Shown piece by piece: positions 9,216-16,515 of a stretch of 64,000 bases of DNA (its first letter is position 1; every line of letters begins with the position of its first letter). The DNA is from Oribacterium sp. P6A1 (GTDB taxonomy: Bacteria > Bacillota > Clostridia > Lachnospirales > Lachnospiraceae). The position numbers and the translations under genes were made by a program. The notes under the pieces are model-generated. The model had not been told where the DNA came from. It saw only the letters and a program-made list of their open reading frames with translations, and made no database searches. The stretch lies in contig NZ_JNKO01000001.1 in NCBI RefSeq assembly GCF_000702885.1, forward strand, positions 248,001-312,000. The letters are read 5' to 3'.

Positions 9216-11285
9216 TCACATCTGTGATTCCTGAGACGGAGCTATAACGGAAGGATCGATCTCCTTTCTGTTCAGTATCTCCATGAACTCTGCACCGGTG
9301 ATGGTCTCCTTCTCATAAAGGAACTTTGTGATCTCATGAAGCTTGTTGATATTGTCCTGAAGAAGCTTGTATGCCTTGTCATGCTGTGACTTTACGAGAT
9401 CAACAGTCATCTTGTCGATCTTTGTCTGGGTCTCAGGTGAACAGGTGAGAGATGCGTCTCCGCCGAGATACTGGTTATGAAGCTGCTCCATGGCAACCAT
9501 ACCGATCTCATCCGCCATACCGTAGCGGGTTATCATGGCTCTCGCATACTTTGTGGCCTGCTCTATATCATTGCTTGCACCGGTGGTACATGTGTGGAAG
9601 ATAAGCTCCTCGGCACAGCGTCCGCCTGTAAGAGTTGCGATCTTGTTCTCCAGTTCTTCCTTTGAGTAAAGGTAATGATTACCCTCTTCCTCAACCTGCA
9701 TGGTATAACCGAGTGCACCCGAGGTTCTCGGAATGATGGTTATCTTCTGAACAGGTGCACTGTTCTTCTGAAGGGCTGCCACGAGAGCGTGACCAACCTC
9801 ATGATAAGAAACTATGAGCTTCTCCTTATCCGTCATAACCTTGTTCTTCTTCTGATAGCCTGCGATAACAACTTCGATGGACTCCTCAAGATCTGACTGG
9901 ATAACTCTCTCACGTCCCGCTCTTACAGCACGGAGAGCCGATTCATTGATGATGTTTGCAAGTTCTGCACCGCTGGCGCCTGCCGCAGCCTTTGCGATGG
10001 CTTCAAGATTGACATTCTCAGACATCTTGATGTCTCTGGCGTGAACCTTAAGGATATCTATTCTTCCCTGGAAATCCGGAAGCTCAACAGGAACTCTTCT
10101 GTCAAATCTTCCCGGACGAAGAAGGGCTGGATCCAGAGAATCCGGCTGGTTGGTGGCTGCCAGAATGATGATGGCCTTTGAAGAATCGAAACCATCCATC
10201 TCGGTAAGGAGCTGATTTAATGTCTGCTCACGCTCATCATTACCACCTACGGCACCACCGCCTCTCTTTTTACCGATTGCATCGATCTCATCGATAAATA
10301 CGATACAAGGTGCCTTTTTCTTTGCCTGATCAAAAAGATCTCTCACCTTGGCAGCACCCATACCTACAAACATCTCTACAAATTCGGAACCCGAAATAGA
10401 GAAGAAAGGTACATTTGCCTCACCTGCCACTGCCTTGGCAAGGAGGGTCTTACCTGTTCCGGGAGGACCTACAAGAAGAGCTCCCTTTGGAATATGGGCT
10501 CCTATCTCTGTATACTTGTCCGGCTCCTTCAGGTAATCAACCATCTCACTGAGAAGTTCCTTTGCTTCATCTTCTCCGGCAACATCCTTGAAGCTCACCT
10601 TGTTTGCACCGTTGGCTTCATACTCTCTTGCATTGGACTTTCCGAAGCCTCCGAACATTCCGCCGCCTCCCATGGAGCCCATGGATGAAGCCATTCTCTT
10701 GGAAAGCCAGTTTCCCAGTGCCCAGAAAATAAGTATGGGGAATATCCAGCTGAGCAGGAAGGAAAGAATAGGACTTGTCTCAACAGGAATGTCTTCCTCA
10801 AAATTAACATTCTGGCTGTTAAGTTTATCCAGCACCGACGCTTCAACAAACTGGTTTTTCAAACGTCCGGTACGGCAGGTGATGGCCTGGCCGTTGACAT
10901 TGGCAACATATACTATGGAATCATCATTCAGATTAACCTTTGTAACCGCGCTGTTGTTTACTGCATTTATAAACTCAGAATATGTGGTATCACGAACCGA
11001 ACGTGAAAGGAGTGACGGAAAAACAAAGGTATTCAAAAGAAGAATGATGATAAGCGCCACGAAATAATAAAAAATAAGAGGTTTTCTGTTTCGTGGCTTA
11101 TAACTGTTGCCGTTATTTTTTTGGTTATTCGGGTTAAACTGATTGAAAAAGTCGTTGAAATTATTGAAGTTATTGAACCCGTTGTCATTTTGATTGTTCT
11201 GATTGTTTCCGGGATAATTCTCATTCGCGAGATTCATCTGCGATGAAAGCATTTTCCTTTTAAATACATTGAAGGTATTTACCAT
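9216..11285 (-). CDS. ftsH: ATP-dependent zinc metalloprotease FtsH with Asn-rich N-terminus
   Basis: Membrane AAA+ protease that degrades unassembled membrane proteins and short-lived regulators. The order is an Asn-rich cytoplasmic N-terminus (about residues 20-65), a membrane helix (about 70-92), an extracytoplasmic domain, a second helix, and then the AAA domain with Walker A GPPGTGKT and Walker [11 protein letters not shown]. The arginine-finger block RPGRFDRR and the zinc site HEVGH (about residue 490) follow. At 689 aa it is slightly long because of the N-terminal extension. The start follows an AAAGGG site. The low-complexity extension is unusual; most FtsH proteins begin a few residues before the first helix. 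Confidence 0.96.
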   Translation of the reverse strand: MVNTFNVFKRKMLSSQMNLANENYPGNNQNNQNDNGFNNFNNFNDFFNQFNPNNQKNNGNSYKPRNRKPLIFYYFVALIIILLLNTFVFPSLLSRSVRDTTYSEFINAVNNSAVTKVNLNDDSIVYVANVNGQAITCRTGRLKNQFVEASVLDKLNSQNVNFEEDIPVETSPILSFLLSWIFPILIFWALGNWLSKRMASSMGSMGGGGMFGGFGKSNAREYEANGANKVSFKDVAGEDEAKELLSEMVDYLKEPDKYTEIGAHIPKGALLVGPPGTGKTLLAKAVAGEANVPFFSISGSEFVEMFVGMGAAKVRDLFDQAKKKAPCIVFIDEIDAIGKKRGGGAVGGNDEREQTLNQLLTEMDGFDSSKAIIILAATNQPDSLDPALLRPGRFDRRVPVELPDFQGRIDILKVHARDIKMSENVNLEAIAKAAAGASGAELANIINESALRAVRAGRERVIQSDLEESIEVVIAGYQKKNKVMTDKEKLIVSYHEVGHALVAALQKNSAPVQKITIIPRTSGALGYTMQVEEEGNHYLYSKEELENKIATLTGGRCAEELIFHTCTTGASNDIEQATKYARAMITRYGMADEIGMVAMEQLHNQYLGGDASLTCSPETQTKIDKMTVDLVKSQHDKAYKLLQDNINKLHEITKFLYEKETITGAEFMEILNRKEIDPSVIAPSQESQM

Positions 11286-11404
11286 AAGATGCCCTTTCTG
11301 CTACTACTCATCCTCTATGTTTCATTTGTGTAAATTAATGTGAATTAATGATACCAAATATACCGATTAAATGTGTATACATTGTGAAAAAACATAAATA
11401 AAAG

Positions 11405-11439
11405 ATAAAAATTTAGCAGTCGGATATTCCGACTGCTAA
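11405..11439 (-). terminator. Terminator downstream of the CsoR-family gene
   Basis: A perfect 11-bp stem (TTAGCAGTCGG pairing with CCGACTGCTAA) is followed on the minus strand by ATTTTTATC. Confidence 0.75.
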
Positions 11440-11526
11440 TCAACATAATTTTTTATACACTTGTACATCCTGCTTATATTCTAATCAGATAACAGTTTTC
11501 CGAATCAGATGCAGAAATGACTCTCT

Positions 11527-11841
11527 TCACTTCATTGTCTTTTTCAAAAGCTCACAGAGTTCATCCACTACCGCATCATTTCCTTCCCTGATATCATCAA
11601 CAACACAGGACTTTATATGTGCTGAAAGAAGCTCTTTATTAAAGGAATTCAGGGATGCCTGAACAGAACTGACCTGTATAAGTACATCAGGACAATACCT
11701 GTTTTCTTCTATCATCTTTTTGATCCCGCAGATCTGACCCTCTATCCGATTAAGTCTGGTAACCAGTGCCTTCACCTGTTCCGGTGTTCTTGGCTTATGC
11801 TTATGTCTTTCATTTTCATCTGCGCTGCAGCAACATGCCAT
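11527..11841 (-). CDS. csoR: CsoR-type copper-sensing repressor
   Basis: Small all-helical DUF156 repressor, 104 aa from the ATG at 11841. That start has GGAAGG at the right distance; the longer reading to 11901 would begin inside the promoter. The helix-1 arginine stretch TRLNRIEGQICGIKKM is present. The Cu(I) ligand triad Cys-His-Cys fits YCPDVL, then SAHIKSC, which is the CsoR rather than the RcnR/FrmR pattern. An extra Cys/His-rich head (ACCCSADENERHKHK) precedes the domain. The gene's promoter carries a G-tract operator, which points to autoregulation. No copper ATPase or chaperone lies beside it, so its targets must be elsewhere. A persulfide-sensing (CstR-like) role is an alternative, but CstR lacks the histidine. 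Confidence 0.85.
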   Translation of the reverse strand: MACCCSADENERHKHKPRTPEQVKALVTRLNRIEGQICGIKKMIEENRYCPDVLIQVSSVQASLNSFNKELLSAHIKSCVVDDIREGNDAVVDELCELLKKTMK

Positions 11842-11900
11842 GAAATATACCTTCCTTTTCAAAATCCCGAAGTCCCATGGACCTCTTCTGTCTAGTGTCA

Positions 11901-11929
11901 CTTATACCATCCGGGGGTATATGTGTCAA
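11901..11929 (-). promoter_or_regulatory. csoR promoter with embedded CsoR-type operator
   Basis: On the minus strand TTGACA (11924-11929), a 17-bp spacer and TATAAG (11901-11906) form a near-consensus promoter. The spacer and -10 box contain the pseudo-palindrome TATACC-ATCC-GGGGGTATA (11903-11921 read on plus). This is the G-tract inverted repeat typical of CsoR operators. Repressor binding would block polymerase directly. Confidence 0.8.
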
Positions 11930-12028
11930 TGAATATTATATTTGCAGCTTATTCATATAATATAGAATTCAAGTGAATGACCGGAACATTTGTCATGCCT
12001 GATATTCAGTTAATGCACTTTCCTGTAT

Positions 12029-12063
12029 CAAAAAACCTCCTTACCGGATGTCCGGTAAAGAGG
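12029..12063 (-). terminator. Terminator of the YjfB-like gene
   Basis: On the minus strand TTACCGGA-CA-TCCGGTAA, extended by CCTC/GGAGG, is followed by TTTTTT. Confidence 0.8.
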
Positions 12064-12096
12064 GAACATATCAATCTTTAGATGATGCTGATATAA

Positions 12097-12300
12097 TCAG
12101 GCTTTGTAATCGAAATTAGCACCCAGATCAAGATATGGATCAGGAATATCCTCCATAGTTTCCAAAACTGTCTCAGCTGCATCAATATTATCATCTTTTA
12201 ATGCCCTTGAGAGATTGGCTATGGCAACCTTCTGAATATTCTGTGCATAATGCATCTGGGTTGCTGCAGCAGCAAGATTTAATGAAAAATAATTAGACAT
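12097..12300 (-). CDS. Small protein resembling the YjfB putative motility family
   Basis: A 67 aa soluble protein with no membrane segment. Its pattern is a short N-terminal helix rich in Ala with a Gln/Met stretch (LAAAATQMHYAQNIQKVAIA), then a helix ending DAAETVLETME, and a tail PYLDLGANFDYKA. This resembles the YjfB family, whose members end in a similar Leu-Gly...Asp motif and are often linked to motility. AAAGGTGG precedes the ATG and a good terminator follows, so it is a real single-gene unit. No flagellar genes are in the window. The family assignment is by pattern only. Confidence 0.65.
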   Translation of the reverse strand: MSNYFSLNLAAAATQMHYAQNIQKVAIANLSRALKDDNIDAAETVLETMEDIPDPYLDLGANFDYKA

Positions 12301-12691
12301 AATCCCACCTTTCTATTACTTGCCGATGCTTTATGGAGAGTGCATGAACAATTTTGTTCGAAGCCTCGACAAGATTTGTTATTCGTACGGGCGTAGTCTA
12401 TTACTTAAAGCTTAAATGTCACTGAAAACAAAAAATATATTTGAAACTTATCAAAATATCAAACTAGCATCAAACTCTATAATTGAAATCAGACTCCGGC
12501 AAGGGCCAGGATACAATTTGCAGGAATTGTGAGAATAAGGCCTGTGCCCTCAACCATTTCCGGAGTGATGGCTACAAGAATAGGTCTTCCCAATTCGTCA
12601 TAGTATGTGCACATGATAATGTCGTCTGCACATTGGCATACTTACATGAAATCATAACGTTTTCATCATGACCTGATGGCTGTTCCCAAAT
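12301..12691. other. Intergenic region with a possible short remnant ORF
   Basis: AT-rich near the YjfB-like gene. On the minus strand, 12489-12641 is open and its residues look protein-like (YYDELGRPILVAITPEM, then GTGLILTIPANCILALAGV). It has a TAA just upstream, only a weak ATG (12614) and no ribosome site. It may be the 3' fragment of a lost gene. A plus-strand ORF over the same bases (12483-12671) looks like its shadow. Confidence 0.3.
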
Positions 12692-13141
12692 TTATTTATT
12701 TCTCAGATTCTTCACAAGAACGAGAACATTCTCATCCCCTTCTCTTTCATAAAGCACAGAATCCATAGACTTCTTCACCATAAAGATACCTAGTCCGCCA
12801 ATGTCTCTGTCCTCGGCGCTGAGGCTGACATCGGGATCGGATTTCTCCAGGGGATTATAGGCTATGCCCTTGTCCCTGAACATAATCTGGATATTCTCCC
12901 CGGTTTCATCCATAGAAAGCGAAATCCGGGCATTTCCATGAAGATCGGGAGAAATCTTTTTATATGCATAATGAGCTATGTTTACAAAAATCTCTTCACA
13001 GGCAACGCTTATCCTCATCTCCATAGCCATACTGCAGCCCTGTTCGGAAAGATAATCACTTATAAAATCAAGAACCTTTTCAAGTTCCTCAGTCTCTGCG
13101 TTCACTGTGAGCTCACTTTTATTATTTTCAACTAAATTCAT
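12692..13141 (-). CDS. RsbW-like anti-sigma factor / serine-protein kinase (HATPase_c_2)
   Basis: A 149 aa single GHKL ATPase domain. The N box is CEEIFVNIAHYAY (about residue 48), and the G1/G2 region is FRDKGIAYNP followed by DIGGLGIFMVKKSMD. This is the RsbW/SpoIIAB-type family that binds sigma factors or phosphorylates anti-sigma antagonists. In gut Firmicutes these genes often occur singly, as here. The start follows GGAGC. Neither a partner antagonist (STAS) gene nor a sigma-factor gene is adjacent, so its target is unknown. Confidence 0.85.
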   Translation of the reverse strand: MNLVENNKSELTVNAETEELEKVLDFISDYLSEQGCSMAMEMRISVACEEIFVNIAHYAYKKISPDLHGNARISLSMDETGENIQIMFRDKGIAYNPLEKSDPDVSLSAEDRDIGGLGIFMVKKSMDSVLYEREGDENVLVLVKNLRNK

Positions 13142-13280
13142 GGTAATGCTCCTATATCAACGAACCCTATATTCCCACATAAAATAATCATAACATAAAC
13201 TGAAGAGCTTGTGGCAATATAAAGTTTTTTATATAATTTTCACAGCAATTATATAACTACAGCTGTTATGATGTACGGAA

Positions 13281-13871
13281 ATGAACAAAAAACAGGCGGT
13301 GATGGTTATGAGCTTTTTATATGAATATTTCAAACATCCACGTAAAATAGGTGCAGTGGCTCCAAGCGGAAAGAATCTTTCACGAAAGATGATGAAACCG
13401 ATAAATTTTGACACTGCAAAAGTCATAGTTGAATACGGTCCGGGAACAGGTTCCTTTACAAAGGAGCTTGTAGCAAAGAGAAGACCTGATACCGTGCTTT
13501 TTCTCATAGAACAGAATGAAGAATTCTGTAAACAGCTGTCCCATGAGTTCAGGGGAGAGAAAAATATGTATCTCATACACGGAAACGCCGAACATGTTGT
13601 GGAATACCTGAAGGCCTACGGTTTTGACCATGCGGATTACATCGTTTCTGGACTTCCTTTCACATCTCTTCCGGGAGAGATTTCCGACCATATTCTTAAC
13701 GCCACCAAGAAAGCTCTGGGTGACAGAGGTGAGTTCATAACATTTCAGTACAGCCTTGTTAAGCGAGACTTTTTCGAGCGCTATCTCAGCATTAACGACA
13801 CCCTGAAAGAAATGCTGAACCTGCCGCCGGCTTATGTATTTGTCATGAAGAACCGGAAACTTGCTATATGA
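13281..13871 (+). CDS. Class I SAM-dependent methyltransferase (phospholipid N-methyltransferase / RsmA-like)
   Basis: A 196 aa Rossmann methyltransferase. SAM motif I is VEYGPGTGSFTKEL (about residue 50), the acidic motif II is LFLIEQNEEF, and motif IV is IVSGLPFTSLP (about 122), where KsgA-type enzymes have N-L-P-Y. The Ser-Gly-Leu-Pro-Phe form matches the phospholipid N-methyltransferase (PmtA-like) group more than rRNA dimethylases. The N-terminus has a short helix (FLYEYFKHPRKIGAVAPSG) typical of that group. The true start may be one of the nearby internal ATGs (13302, 13308), because no strong ribosome site precedes 13281. Substrate not determined. Confidence 0.8.
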   Translation: MNKKQAVMVMSFLYEYFKHPRKIGAVAPSGKNLSRKMMKPINFDTAKVIVEYGPGTGSFTKELVAKRRPDTVLFLIEQNEEFCKQLSHEFRGEKNMYLIHGNAEHVVEYLKAYGFDHADYIVSGLPFTSLPGEISDHILNATKKALGDRGEFITFQYSLVKRDFFERYLSINDTLKEMLNLPPAYVFVMKNRKLAI

Positions 13872-13878
13872 AATATAA

Positions 13879-13919
13879 AGTGCAGCTGACTTATCATATT
13901 TTGTCAGCTGCACTTTTTT
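13879..13919 (+). terminator. Terminator after the methyltransferase gene
   Basis: AAGTGCAGCTGAC pairs with GTCAGCTGCACTT and is followed by T's. It also separates the convergent mgtE. Confidence 0.85.
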
Positions 13920-13925
13920 ATCCGC

Positions 13926-15320
13926 TCAGGCAAGATTCATCATTCTGATGAGGAAAACCCATGCAAGACCATAATATGTAACTACCGCCACAAGGTCGTT
14001 AAGGGTGGTGATAAGCGGTCCTGAAGCAACCGCAGGGTCAATGTTCAGCTTATGGAAGAACATAGGCACCAGGGTACCCACAAGGCTTGAGATGACCATG
14101 GCGAGAAGCAGTGAGATACCAACGCAGGCCGAGATCAGAAATGCCTCATTCCATCCGTATCCCTTTACAACCGTGATGTATATTCCAAGGAAGATCACTG
14201 TCATGACTCCAAGGAGCATTCCGTTTCCGATACCTACCTTTGCCTCTTTTACAACCAGCATAAGCTTGTCTTTGCCCTTCAGATTCTCATCCATAAGAAC
14301 ACGGATGGTCACGGCAAGGGACTGGGTTCCCACATTTCCCGCCATATCAAGTATCAGGGACTGGAAACAGATGACAATGGGAAGAATCGCTACAACGCCC
14401 TCAAAGGCACCTACCACAGTGGAAACGAGCATTCCCAGGAACAGAAGCACTATGAGCCATGGAAGGCGCTTTTTGACGCTTTCTCCCGTGGTTTCACGAA
14501 GGTCCTCCTCCGAAGTGAGACCACCCAGCTTTGCGTAGTCATCTCCCAGCTCATCATCCACAGCTTCTATCACGCTCTGTGGAGTAAGTATGCCCACCAG
14601 TTTTTTATCTGAATTCAGGACCGGAAGAGAATCCTCTTCGTAGTCCTTTATTCTGTCGATACAATCGGAAATCTTTTCTTTATCCAGAAGGTACGGATAT
14701 GAATAGGATATGATGGAGTCCAGTTCATCTGTTTTTCTGGCAATGATAAGGTCCTTAAGGTCTATGGTTCCGCAATACTTCCCGTCTTCGTCATTGACAT
14801 AAATGGTTGAAATATTGTCATTTTCACCGGCCTGACGTATCAGCTCCTGAGTCGCCTCGGGTATGGTAAGATTCTTTTTTATCTCGATGTAGTTGGTGGT
14901 TATCAGGCTTCCGATTTCGTCATCATCATAGGAATTGATGAGGTTGATGTCCGCCTTTACATCTTCATCAAGGTAAGAGTTTATCTCGCTCTGTGTGCCT
15001 TCATCCAGCATCTCCAGAATGTCTGCAGCATCATCGGAATCCATCTCGTTGATGAAGGCTGCTATCTGCTTTGCTCCGAACTCCTTTATATATGGCTTTG
15101 GATCATCCACATAGGCAAAAACTTCGGAGCACCACTCTGTTCCAAGTATGGAGAACAGGCGTCTTCTTTCTGAAGGTTCAAGCTGTTCAAGGCTCTCTGC
15201 GATATCATTATCATGATAGTCTTCGAGCTTTGCTCTCAGTTCCGCATCGGAGCATCCGCTCCTTATAAGCTTTACTATATCGTTTACAAATACAGGTTCG
15301 TTCAATATCTCTTTATTCAT
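13926..15320 (-). CDS. mgtE: MgtE-type magnesium transporter
   Basis: A 464 aa Mg2+ channel of normal family length. The acidic cytoplasmic N domain (about residues 15-130) is followed by two CBS domains (about 135-255), whose acidic residues sense Mg2+. A plug helix comes next, then five membrane helices (about 285-462), including the pore segment VTIRVLMDE and GPLITTLNDLVAVVTYY. The ribosome site GAGAGGAGG directly follows a GC hairpin. The gene has a strong promoter and a ~240-nt leader containing a 30-codon ORF and alternative hairpins, so expression is probably controlled by transcription attenuation. Confidence 0.93.
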   Translation of the reverse strand: MNKEILNEPVFVNDIVKLIRSGCSDAELRAKLEDYHDNDIAESLEQLEPSERRRLFSILGTEWCSEVFAYVDDPKPYIKEFGAKQIAAFINEMDSDDAADILEMLDEGTQSEINSYLDEDVKADINLINSYDDDEIGSLITTNYIEIKKNLTIPEATQELIRQAGENDNISTIYVNDEDGKYCGTIDLKDLIIARKTDELDSIISYSYPYLLDKEKISDCIDRIKDYEEDSLPVLNSDKKLVGILTPQSVIEAVDDELGDDYAKLGGLTSEEDLRETTGESVKKRLPWLIVLLFLGMLVSTVVGAFEGVVAILPIVICFQSLILDMAGNVGTQSLAVTIRVLMDENLKGKDKLMLVVKEAKVGIGNGMLLGVMTVIFLGIYITVVKGYGWNEAFLISACVGISLLLAMVISSLVGTLVPMFFHKLNIDPAVASGPLITTLNDLVAVVTYYGLAWVFLIRMMNLA

Positions 15321-15353
15321 TTCAAGCCTCCTCTCCGCCCTGAAAAAGGGCGC

Positions 15354-15413
15354 AAAAAATCCATCGCGTAATTACACAACAGATGTGAAATGTCGTGAAA
15401 ATAAACGATGGAT
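15354..15413 (-). promoter_or_regulatory. Terminator arm of a predicted mgtE attenuator
   Basis: On the minus strand ATCCATCG (15406-15413) pairs perfectly with CGATGGAT (15359-15366), directly followed by TTTTTT. The loop holds a further 7-bp stem (CACGACA/TGTTGTG). The same 5' arm can instead pair over 9 bp with AACGATGGA (15492-15500) inside the upstream ORF. The two structures are mutually exclusive, which is the classic attenuator layout. Confidence 0.65.
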
Positions 15414-15443
15414 GAGACTTAATGAATATGAGGCAATAAAGCC

Positions 15444-15536
15444 TTACAGAATAAGGGTATACAAACAGACACTCTGAATACCCACAGTCTGTCCATCGTT
15501 ATGAAATATTCGACTTCGACTATCACAACTGTCCAT
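15444..15536 (-). CDS. Leader peptide ORF (30 codons) upstream of mgtE
   Basis: An ATG-initiated ORF of 30 codons (MDSCDSRSRIFHNDGQ..., ending CLYTLIL) begins 4-5 nt after a perfect AAAGGAGGAT site and about 25 nt after the predicted transcription start. It is too short to be an ordinary gene and has no family I recognise. Its codons 13-15 contain the sequence that competes for the downstream terminator arm. A ribosome on the ORF would therefore decide which hairpin forms. It contains no run of identical rare codons that would name an amino-acid signal. A role in Mg2+-dependent control is inferred from the downstream gene. Confidence 0.6.
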   Translation of the reverse strand: MDSCDSRSRIFHNDGQTVGIQSVCLYTLIL

Positions 15537-15568
15537 TTGTATCCTCCTTTTATTTATTAATGCAATGT

Positions 15569-15597
15569 GTTATATGCCGCATACAAGCTTATGACAA
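15569..15597 (-). promoter_or_regulatory. mgtE promoter
   Basis: On the minus strand TTGTCA (15592-15597), a 17-bp spacer and TATAAC (15569-15574) are present. This predicts transcription from about 15562 and a leader of about 240 nt. Confidence 0.7.
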
Positions 15598-15636
15598 TTT
15601 TTTGTCAATGTCAAATCGTGAAGATTTTCTTCAGGA

Positions 15637-16194
15637 TCATCCCAGTGTTATGCTCTTGATAACCTGTCCCTCGAAATCATAAACTGTGAAATCATCACCG
15701 TCCAGAATCGCATAGCTGTTCGGATTTCCACCCTTTGGAAGTGATGTGCTTCCCGGATTCAGATGATAAAAGCTCTTTCCGTCCTTCTCAAGCTTTTCAG
15801 CCTTAAGTAAGTGGGTGTGACCATGAAGCAGTGCATCTCCGTCCATAATCGGAGGAAGTTCCTCCTCATTGAAGAGGTGACCATGTGTGGTGAAAATGGT
15901 ATGTCCGTTAAGCACTAACACTGCATAATCAGACATGATAGGGAATTCAAGGACCATCTGGTCTATTTCCGCGTCACAGTTTCCACGTACTGCCCAGATA
16001 CGGTCCTTCAAAGGATTAAGAATAGAAATCACATCTTTAGGTGAATAGTCTTTTGGGAGCTCGTTACGAGGTCCGTGATAGAGGATGTCACCCAATATAA
16101 CAAGGCGCTCGGCACCGCTCTCGGAAAATGCTTCAAGAGTCTTTCTGCACCAGTATGCAGAGCCATGTATATCACTTGCGATAAAGTATTTCAT
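15637..16194 (-). CDS. YfcE/MJ0936-family metallophosphodiesterase
   Basis: A 185 aa calcineurin-like phosphodiesterase. The metal motifs appear in order: ASDIHGS at the N-terminus, GDILYHGPR (about residue 41), RGNCD (about 75), TTHGH (about 108) and HGHTHL (about 131). I chose the ATG at 16194 because AAGGAGA precedes it; the ORF's extra 14 residues upstream are not supported. The family hydrolyses model phosphodiesters and its natural substrate is unsettled. It follows argS on the same strand after a 320-nt stretch packed with hairpins. Confidence 0.88.
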   Translation of the reverse strand: MKYFIASDIHGSAYWCRKTLEAFSESGAERLVILGDILYHGPRNELPKDYSPKDVISILNPLKDRIWAVRGNCDAEIDQMVLEFPIMSDYAVLVLNGHTIFTTHGHLFNEEELPPIMDGDALLHGHTHLLKAEKLEKDGKSFYHLNPGSTSLPKGGNPNSYAILDGDDFTVYDFEGQVIKSITLG

Positions 16195-16241
16195 TTTTCT
16201 TTCTCCTTTTAAATAATTTGATGGACCGTTTAACAAGGGTC

Positions 16242-16509
16242 AACTCTGGTTCTGATAACCAGAGTTGATTTCCCTTCGGGAAACGGTTTTTCTTTCAGAA
16301 AAACCGCCATGACGGTCAGAGTTTTTCTGAAGAAAAACTCTTCCACTGCCATATCGTTCCGGAGTTTTCCTGAAGGAAAACTCTATTCTACTTGGCCGTA
16401 CCCGCTGGGTCCTCACCGGTTCTGAGACCGGTGAGGATTTTGCTTCGCAAAACAGTTTTTCTTTCGAAAAACTGCCATATCGTTCCGGAGTTTTCCTGAA
16501 GGAAAACTC
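16242..16509 (-). repeat. Tandem array of nine short hairpins with a 39-nt direct duplication
   Basis: Nine perfect or near-perfect small stem-loops follow each other at 16242-16266, 16269-16283, 16284-16306, 16319-16340, 16362-16383, 16411-16436, 16438-16452, 16453-16474 and 16488-16509. Two identical 39-nt copies (16345-16383 and 16471-16509) each end in the GAGTTTTCC/GGAAAACTC hairpin. The stretch fills the gap between argS and the phosphodiesterase gene. None has a classic long T-run. A related hairpin and a shared 19-mer recur at 38056-38124. Confidence 0.85.
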
Positions 16510-16515
16510 CTACAC

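Noticed and set aside
12483-12671. 62-codon plus-strand Cys-containing ORF
   Set aside because: No ribosome site, and the opposite strand reads more like protein; treated as a shadow.
13380-13913. 177-codon minus-strand ORF opposite the methyltransferase
   Set aside because: Antisense to a gene with clear SAM motifs, and it runs across that gene's terminator.
14005-14538. 177-codon plus-strand ORF inside mgtE
   Set aside because: Antisense shadow of the MgtE membrane domain; low-complexity Ser/Thr/Arg translation.
16242-16509. Considered as a CRISPR-like repeat array
   Set aside because: Only two copies of the 39-mer, different hairpins between them, no regular spacers and no cas genes.
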